NCBI GenBank assembly: GCA_001818655.1
Contig: MHLC01000022.1
Coordinates: forward strand, 2,319-34,761
DNA from: Candidatus Liptonbacteria bacterium RIFCSPLOWO2_01_FULL_56_20
GTDB taxonomy: Bacteria > Patescibacteriota > Minisyncoccia > UBA6257 > 2-01-FULL-56-20
DNA: 32,443 nucleotides
Direction of reading: 5' to 3'
A program made the translations under genes and the position numbers. Shown here in pieces: positions 8,370 through 17,795 of this stretch (positions are counted from its first letter, which is position 1; each line of letters begins with the position of its first letter). Under the pieces are notes generated by a model, which was given only the letters and a program-made list of their open reading frames with translations, did no database searches and had not been told where the DNA came from.

Positions 8370-9723
8370 ATTCTGAATACTTTTTGTCTATGCTGCGGAA
8401 GGTAACGCGTTCTGGATCGAACATAAGGTTCACGCTTCCCAGGGGGCCGTTGCGGTGTTTCCCGATGTTGATCTGCGCTACGTTCTGCTCTTCAAGCGGC
8501 ACGTCTTGCTTGTCGCGGTCTTTGCGGTAGATGAAGAGCACCACGTCCGCATCCTGTTCAATGGCGCCGGATTCCCGGAGGTCGGAGAGTTTGGGTATTT
8601 TGCTGTCCCGTTGGTCAACGGCGCGCGAGAGCTGGGATACGGCGAGCACCGGCACTTGGAGTTCGCGCGAGAGCGCTTTTAGGCCCCGCGAGATCTCGGT
8701 TACCTGCTGGACCATATTGTCCGAGTTGCGGCGCGGGAGGATGAGTTGGAGGTAGTCCACGACGATGAGGCCAAGTCCGTGCTCTATCTGGAGCCGGCGC
8801 GCCATTGAGCGCATCTGCATGATATTCGGGGATGGCGTGTCGTCGATGAATATGGGCGCCTGCGAGAGGCGGTCGAGCGTGTGCTGGATCATTTCGAACT
8901 CCGCGTCGTTCGTGATGCGGCCGGTGCGGAGCCGCCACAGGGGCACGCCTGACTCTGCCGCGATCAGGCGGTCGATGACCTGCTCGCGCGACATTTCGAT
9001 CGAGAAGATGCCGACCGGCACATGGGCCTTGAGGGCGGCGTTCCGCGCGATGTCTAAGGCGAGCGTGGTCTTGCCGAGTGATGGCCGCGCTCCGATGACG
9101 ATAAGGTCCGATTTCTGGAGGCCCGAGAGGAGGCTGTCTAAACCGTCGAAACCGGTTGGCACGCCGCGGAGCGCACCCTTGTGCGCGTGGAGCTTTTCTA
9201 TCCGCTCGTAGGCGTTCCGCAGCTCCTCTCGGAGCGGGACGAAGTTTTGCGGGATGGATTTTTGCGAGATAGAAAGTATCTTCTGCTCCATCTCGTCCAT
9301 CAGGTCGTCGAACTCCTTGGCCGGCTCAAAAGCGTTCTCCGTGATCTCCGCGGACGCGCGGATGAGGTCGCGGAGCACTTTTTTCTCTTTCACGATCTTC
9401 GCGAAGTGGTCGACGTGCGATGACGTGGCGACGCGGTTCGTGAGATCGGCGAGGTAGCCAGAGCCGCCGACGTCGGCGAGGACACCCTTTTCCGTGAGCC
9501 GGTTCGTGAGGGTGAGGAGGTCAACGGGCTGGCGCTTCTCGTAGAGATCGAGGATGCTCTCGTAGATCTTTTCGTGCGCCGGGGTGTAAAAATCTTCGGG
9601 CGCAAGCAGGTCCGCGACTTTGATGACCGCGTCTTTGTCTATCAAAAGCGAACCCAGGACCGATTGTTCGGCCTCGATGTTCTGCGGGGGGAGCCTAAGC
9701 GTGTCTTTTTTCTTTGGCGGCAT
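8329..9723 (-). CDS. dnaB: Replicative DNA helicase DnaB
   Basis: PQNIEAEQSVLGSLLIDKDAVIKVADLLAPEDFYTPAHEKIYESI...DLIVIGARPSLGKTTLALDIARNAA...GLIVVDYLQLI; 3' end overlaps recR by 41 bp. Confidence 0.97.
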   Translation of the reverse strand: MPPKKKDTLRLPPQNIEAEQSVLGSLLIDKDAVIKVADLLAPEDFYTPAHEKIYESILDLYEKRQPVDLLTLTNRLTEKGVLADVGGSGYLADLTNRVATSSHVDHFAKIVKEKKVLRDLIRASAEITENAFEPAKEFDDLMDEMEQKILSISQKSIPQNFVPLREELRNAYERIEKLHAHKGALRGVPTGFDGLDSLLSGLQKSDLIVIGARPSLGKTTLALDIARNAALKAHVPVGIFSIEMSREQVIDRLIAAESGVPLWRLRTGRITNDAEFEMIQHTLDRLSQAPIFIDDTPSPNIMQMRSMARRLQIEHGLGLIVVDYLQLILPRRNSDNMVQQVTEISRGLKALSRELQVPVLAVSQLSRAVDQRDSKIPKLSDLRESGAIEQDADVVLFIYRKDRDKQDVPLEEQNVAQINIGKHRNGPLGSVNLMFDPERVTFRSIDKKYSEYESEPAGVGEKTY

Positions 9724-11082
9724 GGTTCTTTGGGTGTGTCCTGGGTCCCTTTGGGGTGTCTTCGACTATGTATCCTAACCCTTCTATTTCTTTTCTCAAG
9801 AGGTCTGCCTGCGTAAACTGTTTATTTTTTCTGGATCTCTCGCGTTTTCGGACAAGTTCTCTGATTTTGGCCGGGATGGGAGGGCTTTTAATGGCTTTTT
9901 TCAGGCCAAGCAGGTCCAGTAGAGGCCCGATATTCATGCGGGAATCGCGCACCTTGGAGACGACCGACAGGGCCTTGGCGGTGTTGAGGTTGTTGTAGAG
10001 CGCCGCACGGAATGCCGATTCTACTCTTTTGGAAGCAAGGGTCTTGTTCTCGGAGGCCGCAGCATTCAGGCGGGAGATCGCGCGGAGGTCGTTCCCCATA
10101 TCAGCAGAGAAGTTCATCTGCGTTCCGTAATTGGTTTGGAGCGCGACATATCTGAATGCCAGACCGGCATGCGGCGTTATCCGCCTGAAGTGATCCAGCG
10201 CGTAAAAATTGTTTTCCCGTTTTGCCATCTTGCGGCCGTTGACCAGGAGGTGCTCGCCGTGCACCCAGTACCTGACGAATGGCTTGTAGATCGGCTGGCT
10301 CTGCGCGATCTCGTTCGTGTGGTGGGGGAATATGAGGTCCACGCCGCCGGTGTGGATGTCGGTCGGCTCCCCGCCGAATGCTTCGTAGTTCATAACCGAG
10401 CACTCGATGTGCCAGCCCGGCCGGCCGTCGCCCAGTTCCGCGTCGCGCCAGAAAATTTTTCCGTCGGATCTATCGCGGCCTTTCCAGAGCGCAAAGTCGC
10501 TCAAGTTTTCTTTTTCGTAATCGTCCACCCTGACGCGCGCGCCTGTTTTTTTGCCCCGTAAGAAATCTTTGCCGACTAACGCGCCGTAGTCCCCGAATTT
10601 TTTCTGGTAGTTCTGGATGCTGAAATACACGCCATCCGTGGATTTATACGCGTAGCCGAGCTTGATGAGCTTTTTGATGAAGCCCCTGATGGCGTTGATC
10701 TTGTCCGAAACGCGGATGAACGTGATGTGTTTCGGGTCTGTCGGCACGTTTACTTCCCGAAGGTCGTTCTTGAATTTTGCGATAAAGCGGCCGGTGTACG
10801 CGCGCAATTCTTTAGGCGTGGCGCGGCTGCCGAATTCGTCCACTGTGCGTTTGATGGTCTTGTCGTCCACGTCAGTGATGTTCATTGCCCAGCGGACCTT
10901 GCAGCCGTTGTATTCCAAAGTGCGGCGCAGGATGTCTGCGAAAATATAGCTCCGCAGGTTTCCGATGTGCGCTTCGTCATACACCGTGGGCCCGCAGGTA
11001 TATAAGTTACCGTTTTGCCTTTGAGCGGCTTGAATACTTCGAGCTTGCGCGTGAGGGTGTTGTAGAGTTTTAAAGCGGCCAC
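9695..11082 (-). CDS. cysS: Cysteinyl-tRNA synthetase with apparent 1-nt frameshift near the N-terminus
   Basis: Downstream frame (9695-10984): YDEAHIGNLRSYIFADILRRTLEYNGCKVRWAMNITDVDDKTIKR...HIECSVMNYEAFGGEPTDIHTGGVDLIFPHHTNEIAQS...KMAKR. N-terminus (MAALKLYNTLTRKLEVFKPLKGKTVT) is in another frame (GTG at 11082). Confidence 0.88.
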
Positions 11083-11153
11083 GGCTGTATTTTACTCCTT
11101 TTTTACTGCCCTAAAAAGCGTTCCGGCCAGGAATAGTCCTGGCCGGGTTGACC

Positions 11154-11498
11154 TCATGGTATGTTTGCCGAGCGGACGAAGTCCACAACATGCTCCGCGT
11201 CAGAGAGCCGTGAGCGGACGCGGGGGTCATCATGACGGCAGAAGACGACCACCGGACCCCAGCGCTTCGAGTTCGTGATCCTCTCTTCGGCGTCTGAGTC
11301 GTGCCGCACGCCGAGGACGAGATAGGTATCGAGGGCGGGGAGGTCGCCTTTTTCGCAGATCAGTGCGTTGCCCAGGAATGCAGGCGCGTTTCCCGTGATA
11401 CCTTCCTGCACACAGACGAGACCGCTCTCCGAGACTGATACCTGAAGCAGGGTGCCGTCATAGAGTTCTGCCAGCCAGCTCGCAATCGGTTTAGGCAT
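11154..11498 (-). CDS. Hypothetical protein
   Basis: 114 aa with GGAGG upstream of ATG on the minus strand. Confidence 0.6.
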   Translation of the reverse strand: MPKPIASWLAELYDGTLLQVSVSESGLVCVQEGITGNAPAFLGNALICEKGDLPALDTYLVLGVRHDSDAEERITNSKRWGPVVVFCRHDDPRVRSRLSDAEHVVDFVRSANIP

Positions 11499-11556
11499 AT
11501 GTCATCCCTCCAGCTGGTTATGTTGTAGCAGTAAAATCGCTGGGAGGCAATAGAGT

Positions 11557-11584
11557 TTGCGTAATTCTGCAGGTATGGTATAAT
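11557..11584 (+). promoter_or_regulatory. Sigma70-type promoter
   Basis: TTGCGT-N16-TATAAT followed by AAAGGAGG and ATG at 11603. Confidence 0.65.
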
Positions 11585-11602
11585 GTAGAAAGGAGGTGCG
11601 GA

Positions 11603-11941
11603 ATGAAATTGACAGCAGTAAGACGGTGGTTCCTGATTGGGCTCGGCTTGTCGCTCGTTCTGGGCGTCGGTGCCATCTATTCGGAATCCGAGGGGTACAT
11701 GCGGTTGCCGATGCTCCTGTATCTGATGACCACGGTTGCAGCCAGTTTTTTCGCGTTCATCGCCAGTCGGACCGGACAGGGCCTCGCTGATTTCTTCGAC
11801 GGGGTTCATCGTCCGATGGGGCGGGGCCGCAACGCGGATCGCGACTCTTTTCCGCGTTCAAGCAGGTTCTGCCTGGGCTACGCTCTTCCGCTGGGGGCAT
11901 TCATCGGCGGGAAGATCGTCCTGGCCTATATCTACCCATAG
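11603..11941 (+). CDS. Small hypothetical membrane protein
   Basis: 112 aa with hydrophobic segments; promoter and AGGAGG upstream, terminator downstream. Confidence 0.7.
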   Translation: MKLTAVRRWFLIGLGLSLVLGVGAIYSESEGYMRLPMLLYLMTTVAASFFAFIASRTGQGLADFFDGVHRPMGRGRNADRDSFPRSSRFCLGYALPLGAFIGGKIVLAYIYP

Positions 11942-11968
11942 GCCACAGATGTCATGGGCAAAGAGAGC

Positions 11969-12005
11969 CCGTCCTTGCAAGTTAAGACGGGCTTTTCTGT
12001 TTTAT
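11969..12005 (+). terminator. Rho-independent terminator
   Basis: AGCCCGTC CTTGCAAGTTAA GACGGGCT followed by TTTCTGTTTTATT. Confidence 0.8.
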
Positions 12006-12016
12006 TCTATACCCGC

Positions 12017-12060
12017 GTCTTCTTAACAAATCCCGCGGCCGCGGGATTTGTTAAGAAGAC
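12017..12060. repeat. 44-nt perfect palindrome (copy 1)
   Basis: GTCTTCTTAACAAATCCCGCGG|CCGCGGGATTTGTTAAGAAGAC. Confidence 0.95.
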
Positions 12061-12241
12061 AGGATCTATAGTTATCAAGAATTTTGACGTAGAATTAATA
12101 ATCTATGGCTTGCGGCCGCTCTTTGCATATTAAAGCATGTTGATTAGCATTCTTGACCTATCCGACAGGCCCCTCGGCCGCGGGCTCGGGACCGAACGGC
12201 TCAAGGTCTGCGACCGCCCTGATTTTCACTAAGACCATTGA

Positions 12242-12268
12242 TTAGCGGTCTTGACACTCGACTGCTAA
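12242..12268 (+). promoter_or_regulatory. CIRCE operator (HrcA binding site)
   Basis: TTAGCGGTC-N9-GACTGCTAA versus the CIRCE consensus TTAGCACTC-N9-GAGTGCTAA; directly upstream of hrcA. Confidence 0.88.
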
Positions 12269-12280
12269 TCGCCCTATACT
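12251..12280 (+). promoter_or_regulatory. Sigma70-type promoter of the hrcA operon, overlapping CIRCE
   Basis: TTGACA-N18-TATACT; ATG of hrcA begins 9 nt after the -10. Confidence 0.75.
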
Positions 12281-12289
12281 TGACCCATT

Positions 12290-12967
12290 ATGGAGCCGCG
12301 CACCACGGGCATCCTCAAGGCCGTTATCAGCGAATTCATAGAGAGCGGAGAGCCGGTGAGTTCGGAATGGCTCTACGAGCACCATGATTTTGGCATCAAG
12401 CCCGCCATGATCCGGTTGGAATTGGGCGGCCTCACGGATAAGGGCTACCTGGTGCAGCCGCATACTGCGGCAGGGCGGGTCCCGTCCGACAAAGGGCTCG
12501 CATTTTTCGCGAAAAGCGCGATAGAAGAGGATGCGCCCGCATGCGGCGAAGAGCTTCTTGGCCTTTTCCGCGAGCAGGCGTGGCCGGAATTCCTTTCGGA
12601 ATTCTCTTCGGAGCTTGATATCTTGGGTGCGGCGTCGGTGTTCCCGGAGCGCGCGGCGTATAAAAGCATGCTCACTAACCTGGTTGACCATTTTGACTGG
12701 CCGCCTTCGGAGATCAGGGACCTGGTCCGTGATTTTGAGAATCTGGATGAGCGGCTTGGGAAGATGGGAGGCGCGTTTCAGAGCGACATCCAGGCGTTTA
12801 TCGGCCGTAAGAGTCCGGTCACGAAGAGCGAACACCTCGCGGTCATCGCCGGGAGCTATGGCGTGGACGGACACAGGGTGTTCGTGTGCGCGATCGGGCC
12901 GAAGAGGATGGATTATAAGAAAACCGCAAAGGTCATGAAGGGATTAAAAATAGCGAGTAGAAAGTAG
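12290..12967 (+). CDS. hrcA: Heat-inducible transcription repressor HrcA (short/divergent)
   Basis: ILKAVISEFIESGEPVSSEWLYEHHDFGIKPAMIRLELGGLTDKGYLVQPHTAAGRVPSDKG; first gene of a grpE-dnaK-dnaJ cluster, CIRCE upstream. Confidence 0.9.
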   Translation: MEPRTTGILKAVISEFIESGEPVSSEWLYEHHDFGIKPAMIRLELGGLTDKGYLVQPHTAAGRVPSDKGLAFFAKSAIEEDAPACGEELLGLFREQAWPEFLSEFSSELDILGAASVFPERAAYKSMLTNLVDHFDWPPSEIRDLVRDFENLDERLGKMGGAFQSDIQAFIGRKSPVTKSEHLAVIAGSYGVDGHRVFVCAIGPKRMDYKKTAKVMKGLKIASRK

Positions 12968-12992
12968 CGAGTAGGCAGGAAGCAGGAAAAAC

Positions 12993-13508
12993 ATGAACGA
13001 AGAACAAAAACAAAATAGCAATAAAGAAGAAGCGGCAAAACCAGAGATGAGCGAACTTCAGAAGTGCGAAGCGCAGAAAAATGAGTATCTCGCGGGCTGG
13101 CAGCGCGCGAAAGCCGACCTCATCAACTATAAAAAAGAGGAGTTGCAGCGGCTTGAGGAGTTTGCCAAGTACCACGGCGCTGAATTCATGCGGGAGCTCA
13201 TTGCCGTGCTTGACGCATTTGATCTGGGGCTCGCAGCGCTTGAGAAGCAGGGATCCGTAGAGAAAGGGATCTATATGATCCGGGCGCAGATCGAGGACAT
13301 ATTGAAGAGCCACGGGCTTACGAAAATTCCCATAAGGGTCGGCGATCCGTTCGACCCCGCGGTCGCGGAAGCGATCGCCGAGGCAGAGTCAGGAGAACCG
13401 CCGGGAACCGTTCTCGAGGAGATCGAACCCGGGTACCGGCTCCACGATAAGATCCTTAGGCCAGCGCGAGTAAAAATATCAAAAGGTCAACCAGCAAGTC
13501 ATCAATAA
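12993..13508 (+). CDS. grpE: Nucleotide exchange factor GrpE
   Basis: YLAGWQRAKADLINYKKEELQRLEEFAKYHGAEFMRELIAVLDAFDLGLAA...RVGDPFDPAVAEAIAEAESGEPPGTVLEEIEPGYRLHDKILRPARVKIS. Confidence 0.95.
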   Translation: MNEEQKQNSNKEEAAKPEMSELQKCEAQKNEYLAGWQRAKADLINYKKEELQRLEEFAKYHGAEFMRELIAVLDAFDLGLAALEKQGSVEKGIYMIRAQIEDILKSHGLTKIPIRVGDPFDPAVAEAIAEAESGEPPGTVLEEIEPGYRLHDKILRPARVKISKGQPASHQ

Positions 13509-13517
13509 CACAACACC

Positions 13518-15452
13518 ATGCCAAAAATTTTAGGGATAGATCTGGGAACTACGAATTCTGCGGTCGCGGTCACGGACAGCGGCGAGCCGCGCATTTTAGA
13601 GACCGTTGAAGGCAATCGCACCATGCCTTCTATCGTCGCGGTGAGCAAGGCAGGGGAACGCCTCGTGGGGCTTTTGGCCAAGCGGCAAGCCATCACCAAT
13701 CCCAAGAACACGATCTTTTCCGTGAAGCGCCTGATCGGCCGCAAGTGGAGCGACCCAGAGGTTCAGCGGGACAAGGGGTGGCTACCCTATGACATAGTGG
13801 AAGGTCCGAACAGCAGCGTGCGGGTGAAAATGTCCGTCGGAGGCGGATCCGCCTCTGGCGGAGGCGACTATTCCTCGGAAGAGATCTCCGCGTTCATCCT
13901 GGGCAAGCTCAAGGCGGATGCGGAGGCGAAACTCGGCGAAAAAGTGGAAGAAGCGGTCATTACCGTGCCCGCGTATTTCGACGATTCACAGCGGCAGGCG
14001 ACCAAGAATGCCGGGGAGATCGCTGGATTCAAAGTGAGGAGGATCTTGAACGAGCCGACCGCGGCAGCGCTCGCCTACGGGTTTGGGACAGGGAAACAAC
14101 TCCGACGCTCGCAAGGCGAGGCCGGAGCCCCAGGCGAAGCGTCGGGAAAGAACGAAAAGATCGTGGTGTACGACTTTGGCGGCGGCACGTTCGACATCTC
14201 GGTTTTGGAGGTTGGCGACGACACGGTGGAGGTCAAGGCGACCGGTGGCGACACGCATTTGGGCGGCGACGATTTCGACAAGCGTGTGATCGAGTATCTT
14301 GTTGCCGAATACAAAAAACAGGAGGGCATTGACATCTCAAAGGATCCGCTCGCGCTGCAGCGCCTCAAAGAGGCGGCCGAGCGCGCGAAACACGAGCTCT
14401 CGACCGCGGTCGAAACAGAGATCAATCTTCCGTATGTGAGCTCGGACGCGTCCGGCCCCAAGCATTTTCTGATGAAGCTTACGCGGGCTAAGCTTGAATC
14501 CCTGGTGAAGGACTACATTGACCGTTCGATCGAGCTCACGCGCGCGACCGTTACCTTGCCCCAGCCAAAAGGCGCGGGGTTCAAACTTCCGGAGATCAAT
14601 GAAGTGATCCTCGTCGGCGGCCAGACGCGCATGCCGGCGATGGTGGAGGCGGTCAAGAACCTTTTCGGCAAGGAGCCGCACAAGGGCATCAACCCGGACG
14701 AAGTGGTGGCGATCGGAGCCGCGGTCCAGGCAGGGATACTGCAGGGCGACGTGAAAGACATCCTGCTCTTGGACGTCACGCCTCTTGCCTTGAGCATCGA
14801 GACCTTGGGCGGCGTGGCTACGCCAATGATACAGAAGAATACTACGGTCCCTACGGCGAAGACCCAGATCTTCTCGACCGCGGGCGACAGTCAGACGTCG
14901 GTCGAGGTGCACGTGCTGCAGGGCGAACGCCCCATGGCGCAGGACAACAAGACGCTTGCGCGGTTCATGCTGGACGGCATTCCGCCATCGCCGCGCGGCG
15001 TGCCGCAGATCGAGGTGACATTTGACATCGACGCGAACGGCATCCTGAACGTGTCTGCGAAAGACAAGGCCACGGGTAAATCGCAGTCCGTGCGCATCGA
15101 GGCATCCACCGCGCTTTCAAAGGAAGAAGTCGAGCGCCTGCGGCGCGAAGCCGCGGAGCATGCGTCCGAGGATACAGCAAAACGCGAGACCGCAGAGTTG
15201 CGTAACCAGGCAGAAAGCCTGATCTATGTGGCGGAAAAAGCGCTTCGCGAAGCAGGAGACAAGGTAAGCGAAGACGTGAAAAAATCAATAAACGAGAAGA
15301 TCGAACAGCTGAAACAAGTAAAAGACGGCGGCGCAAAAGAAGCGATACAGGGCGCGATCGCAGGGTTGAACGCCGAAATTCAAAAAATAGGCCAGGCGTT
15401 CTATAATAAGGATCAAGATGGCGGGGCTAATTCAGCACCAGAGTCTCATTGA
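13518..15452 (+). CDS. dnaK: Molecular chaperone DnaK (Hsp70)
   Basis: [39 protein letters not shown]...[38 protein letters not shown]; two low-complexity insertions noted in findings. Confidence 0.98.
   Translation: MPKILGIDLGTTNSAVAVTDSGEPRILETVEGNRTMPSIVAVSKAGERLVGLLAKRQAITNPKNTIFSVKRLIGRKWSDPEVQRDKGWLPYDIVEGPNSSVRVKMSVGGGSASGGGDYSSEEISAFILGKLKADAEAKLGEKVEEAVITVPAYFDDSQRQATKNAGEIAGFKVRRILNEPTAAALAYGFGTGKQLRRSQGEAGAPGEASGKNEKIVVYDFGGGTFDISVLEVGDDTVEVKATGGDTHLGGDDFDKRVIEYLVAEYKKQEGIDISKDPLALQRLKEAAERAKHELSTAVETEINLPYVSSDASGPKHFLMKLTRAKLESLVKDYIDRSIELTRATVTLPQPKGAGFKLPEINEVILVGGQTRMPAMVEAVKNLFGKEPHKGINPDEVVAIGAAVQAGILQGDVKDILLLDVTPLALSIETLGGVATPMIQKNTTVPTAKTQIFSTAGDSQTSVEVHVLQGERPMAQDNKTLARFMLDGIPPSPRGVPQIEVTFDIDANGILNVSAKDKATGKSQSVRIEASTALSKEEVERLRREAAEHASEDTAKRETAELRNQAESLIYVAEKALREAGDKVSEDVKKSINEKIEQLKQVKDGGAKEAIQGAIAGLNAEIQKIGQAFYNKDQDGGANSAPESH
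13832..13861. repeat. Short palindromic element within dnaK
   Basis: TCCGTCGGAGGCGGATCCGCCTCTGGCGGA with AGGCGGATCCGCCT palindrome; related element at 18117-18142. Confidence 0.7.
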
Positions 15453-16479
15453 GCAGGCCGCGCGTCGCGAGGTCGTCCGGCCGAAGAAGTTTTACGCGCC
15501 GCTTGTTCTTGACGCGCTCGTCGTCGTCTCTGCGTTCGGCCTCGCGGGCGCGTATAAGGGTTACCTTGCGGGCGGGGCGCCGCTCGGCGCGTTGCTTGCC
15601 GCGCTCGCGCTATTTGCCGTTCTCTCGGTGCTCGCGATGCTTCTTACCAAGGCGTTTCGCCGGAGGCTCGTCGTGCTCGCGATCGAAGTCGTCGCGCTAT
15701 TCCTGCCGTTCTACGACACCCCGGTCGCTTACCCGTTCCAATTTTTGACGCTCACTGCGCTTGCCGCATTCATCGTCCTCGTGTTCGGGGAATACATGGG
15801 CGCGCGGGCGCTCGACAATACGATCAAGATCCAGTTCTTTCGGGTCATCCAGCCGCAGCTTTCACGTCTTATTACGGCGATGGTGCTCTGCGGGGTGATC
15901 CTGTATCTGCCGTACTGGGGCGCGCAGGGAAGCTTCCTTTCTCTGGAGAATTTTAACCGCATGTTTGATTTCGGGATCGGCCCGGTCAAGCAGTTCTATC
16001 CCGAGATAACCTTCACTGGTTCTTTCGGAGATTTTGCGGATGCCATGACGCGTTTACAGCTGAAGAACGACGCGAGGTTCCGCCTGCTCTCGCCAGCAGA
16101 ACAGGAGCGTACGATCCGAGATACCGCAGAACAGCTCCGCGTGAGCCTCTCCGCGAGCCTCAAGTCGGACATTTCGGCAGACAAGCCACTGGTCGTCGTG
16201 TTCTACGATTTTCTGGTGAGCATGCTCGCGCAGTGGCGCGAGACGTTCGGGAACCAATTTCTCTTCGCGTGGGCGGCGATGCTGTTTTTGATCGCGAGAA
16301 GTCTCGGCGTGGTGTTCTACTGGGCAAGCGCGGTCATCGCGTTCTTCGTATATCAGGCGCTCATTGCGGCTAATTTCATCCGCGTGACTGGCGAGACGGG
16401 CGTGCACGAAGTGCTTGACTATTATGCGCCTTACCACAACAATAACGGGCGGATAGACGAAGGGCGGCGGGAGCCATAA
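15418..16479 (+). CDS. Multi-pass membrane protein of unknown function, between dnaK and dnaJ
   Basis: 353 aa, several hydrophobic segments; start overlaps the dnaK 3' end by 35 bp; 20 bp before dnaJ. Confidence 0.85.
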   Translation: MAGLIQHQSLIEQAARREVVRPKKFYAPLVLDALVVVSAFGLAGAYKGYLAGGAPLGALLAALALFAVLSVLAMLLTKAFRRRLVVLAIEVVALFLPFYDTPVAYPFQFLTLTALAAFIVLVFGEYMGARALDNTIKIQFFRVIQPQLSRLITAMVLCGVILYLPYWGAQGSFLSLENFNRMFDFGIGPVKQFYPEITFTGSFGDFADAMTRLQLKNDARFRLLSPAEQERTIRDTAEQLRVSLSASLKSDISADKPLVVVFYDFLVSMLAQWRETFGNQFLFAWAAMLFLIARSLGVVFYWASAVIAFFVYQALIAANFIRVTGETGVHEVLDYYAPYHNNNGRIDEGRREP

Positions 16480-16499
16480 CGGCTTAGGCCGGTTGTTTT

Positions 16500-17621
16500 A
16501 TGCCAAAAGATTACTACAAAATTCTAGGGGTGGAGCGCGGCGCATCCGAGGAAGAGATAAAAAGAGCTTACCGGAAGCTCGCGCACAAGCACCATCCCGA
16601 CAAAACTGGCGGCGACGGGAAAAAATTCAAGGAACTGAACGAGGCGTACCAAGTGCTCTCGGACAAGCAGAAGCGGGCGCAGTATGACCGATTCGGCACC
16701 GCAGAGCCGTTCATGGGGTTCGGCGGCGGCGGCACCGGGCCGTTCTCCGGATTTGATTTCGGGTTCTCCGCAGGAGGCGGGCCCTCTTCGGGCTGGGAAG
16801 GGTTTGACGGCCAGGGATTCCCCGATATGGGCGGTTTGGGTGAGATCTTTGATTCGTTCTTTGAGGGATTGGGAGTGCGCCCGCGCAGGCCCGTATACCG
16901 GCGCGGGTCAGATATCGAGGTGACGCTCGAGATATCGCTTGAAGAAGCGTTCCGCGGCGCGACCAAACCGCTTGCGGTAACGACGCTCACACGCTGCGAG
17001 CGCTGCAAGGGGCAGGGAGGCGACCCTGCCGCGGGGTCAAAAGCGTGCGCGGCGTGCAACGGCCGCGGCGAGGTGCGGGAGGAGCGGCAGACGTTTTTCG
17101 GCAGTTTCGCGCAGGTAAGAACCTGTAGCGCGTGCCGCGGCGCGGGTCAAATCCCGGTGAAGGTCTGCAGCGCGTGCGAGGGGAGCGGCAGGATCTCCGG
17201 CGCGCGCAGCGTGCAGATAGACATCGTGCCGGGCATTGAAGACGGCCAGATCGTAAAGCTAAGCGGTATGGGGGAGGCCGGCGAGCGGGGGACTGGCGCA
17301 GGCGGCCTCTACGTACGCGTGAAGATCCACCCGCACCCGGTGTTCGTGCGCAAAGGAAGCGACCTTATCGTTACCAAGGAACTTAAAGTGGTGGGTCTTT
17401 TGCTCGGTCGGAAAATAGAGGTGCCGACCATAAGCGGCGGGAAAGCGTACGTAGAAATTCCCGCGCATTTCAACCTTAAAGAGAACCTTCGTATCCCCGG
17501 AGAAGGCATGCCGCGGTTCGGCAGTTTTGGCAGGGGAGATCTTTTTGTGAGTTTTATCATTAAGGCGCCCAAGAAAGTGGACGCAAAAATCGCAAAACTG
17601 CTGGAGGAAATGGAGGGATAA
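16500..17621 (+). CDS. dnaJ: Chaperone protein DnaJ
   Basis: [57 protein letters not shown]-rich region, CxxCxGxG zinc repeats ([32 protein letters not shown]). Confidence 0.98.
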   Translation: MPKDYYKILGVERGASEEEIKRAYRKLAHKHHPDKTGGDGKKFKELNEAYQVLSDKQKRAQYDRFGTAEPFMGFGGGGTGPFSGFDFGFSAGGGPSSGWEGFDGQGFPDMGGLGEIFDSFFEGLGVRPRRPVYRRGSDIEVTLEISLEEAFRGATKPLAVTTLTRCERCKGQGGDPAAGSKACAACNGRGEVREERQTFFGSFAQVRTCSACRGAGQIPVKVCSACEGSGRISGARSVQIDIVPGIEDGQIVKLSGMGEAGERGTGAGGLYVRVKIHPHPVFVRKGSDLIVTKELKVVGLLLGRKIEVPTISGGKAYVEIPAHFNLKENLRIPGEGMPRFGSFGRGDLFVSFIIKAPKKVDAKIAKLLEEMEG

Positions 17622-17644
17622 GGGCAGACGCGCCATCTTTTTGT

Positions 17645-17682
17645 TTCTTAACAAATTCCGCGGCCGCGGAATTTGTTAAGAA
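17645..17682. repeat. 38-nt perfect palindrome (copy 2)
   Basis: TTCTTAACAAATTCCGCGG|CCGCGGAATTTGTTAAGAA. Confidence 0.95.
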
Positions 17683-17795
17683 GGTGAATCGGTTTGAACC
17701 TGACGGCGAAGAACCGAGGGCCGCCGCGAGCAAAAGCAGCGGCCCCTTAAAATTTGAAAATTCGTTTATAAGCATATAAAATACGCGTGGAATAT

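Noticed and set aside
8329-9723. Intein in dnaB
   Set aside because: 464 aa and continuous helicase motifs; no insertion seen.
14337-14912. 191-aa - strand ORF
   Set aside because: Antisense to dnaK.
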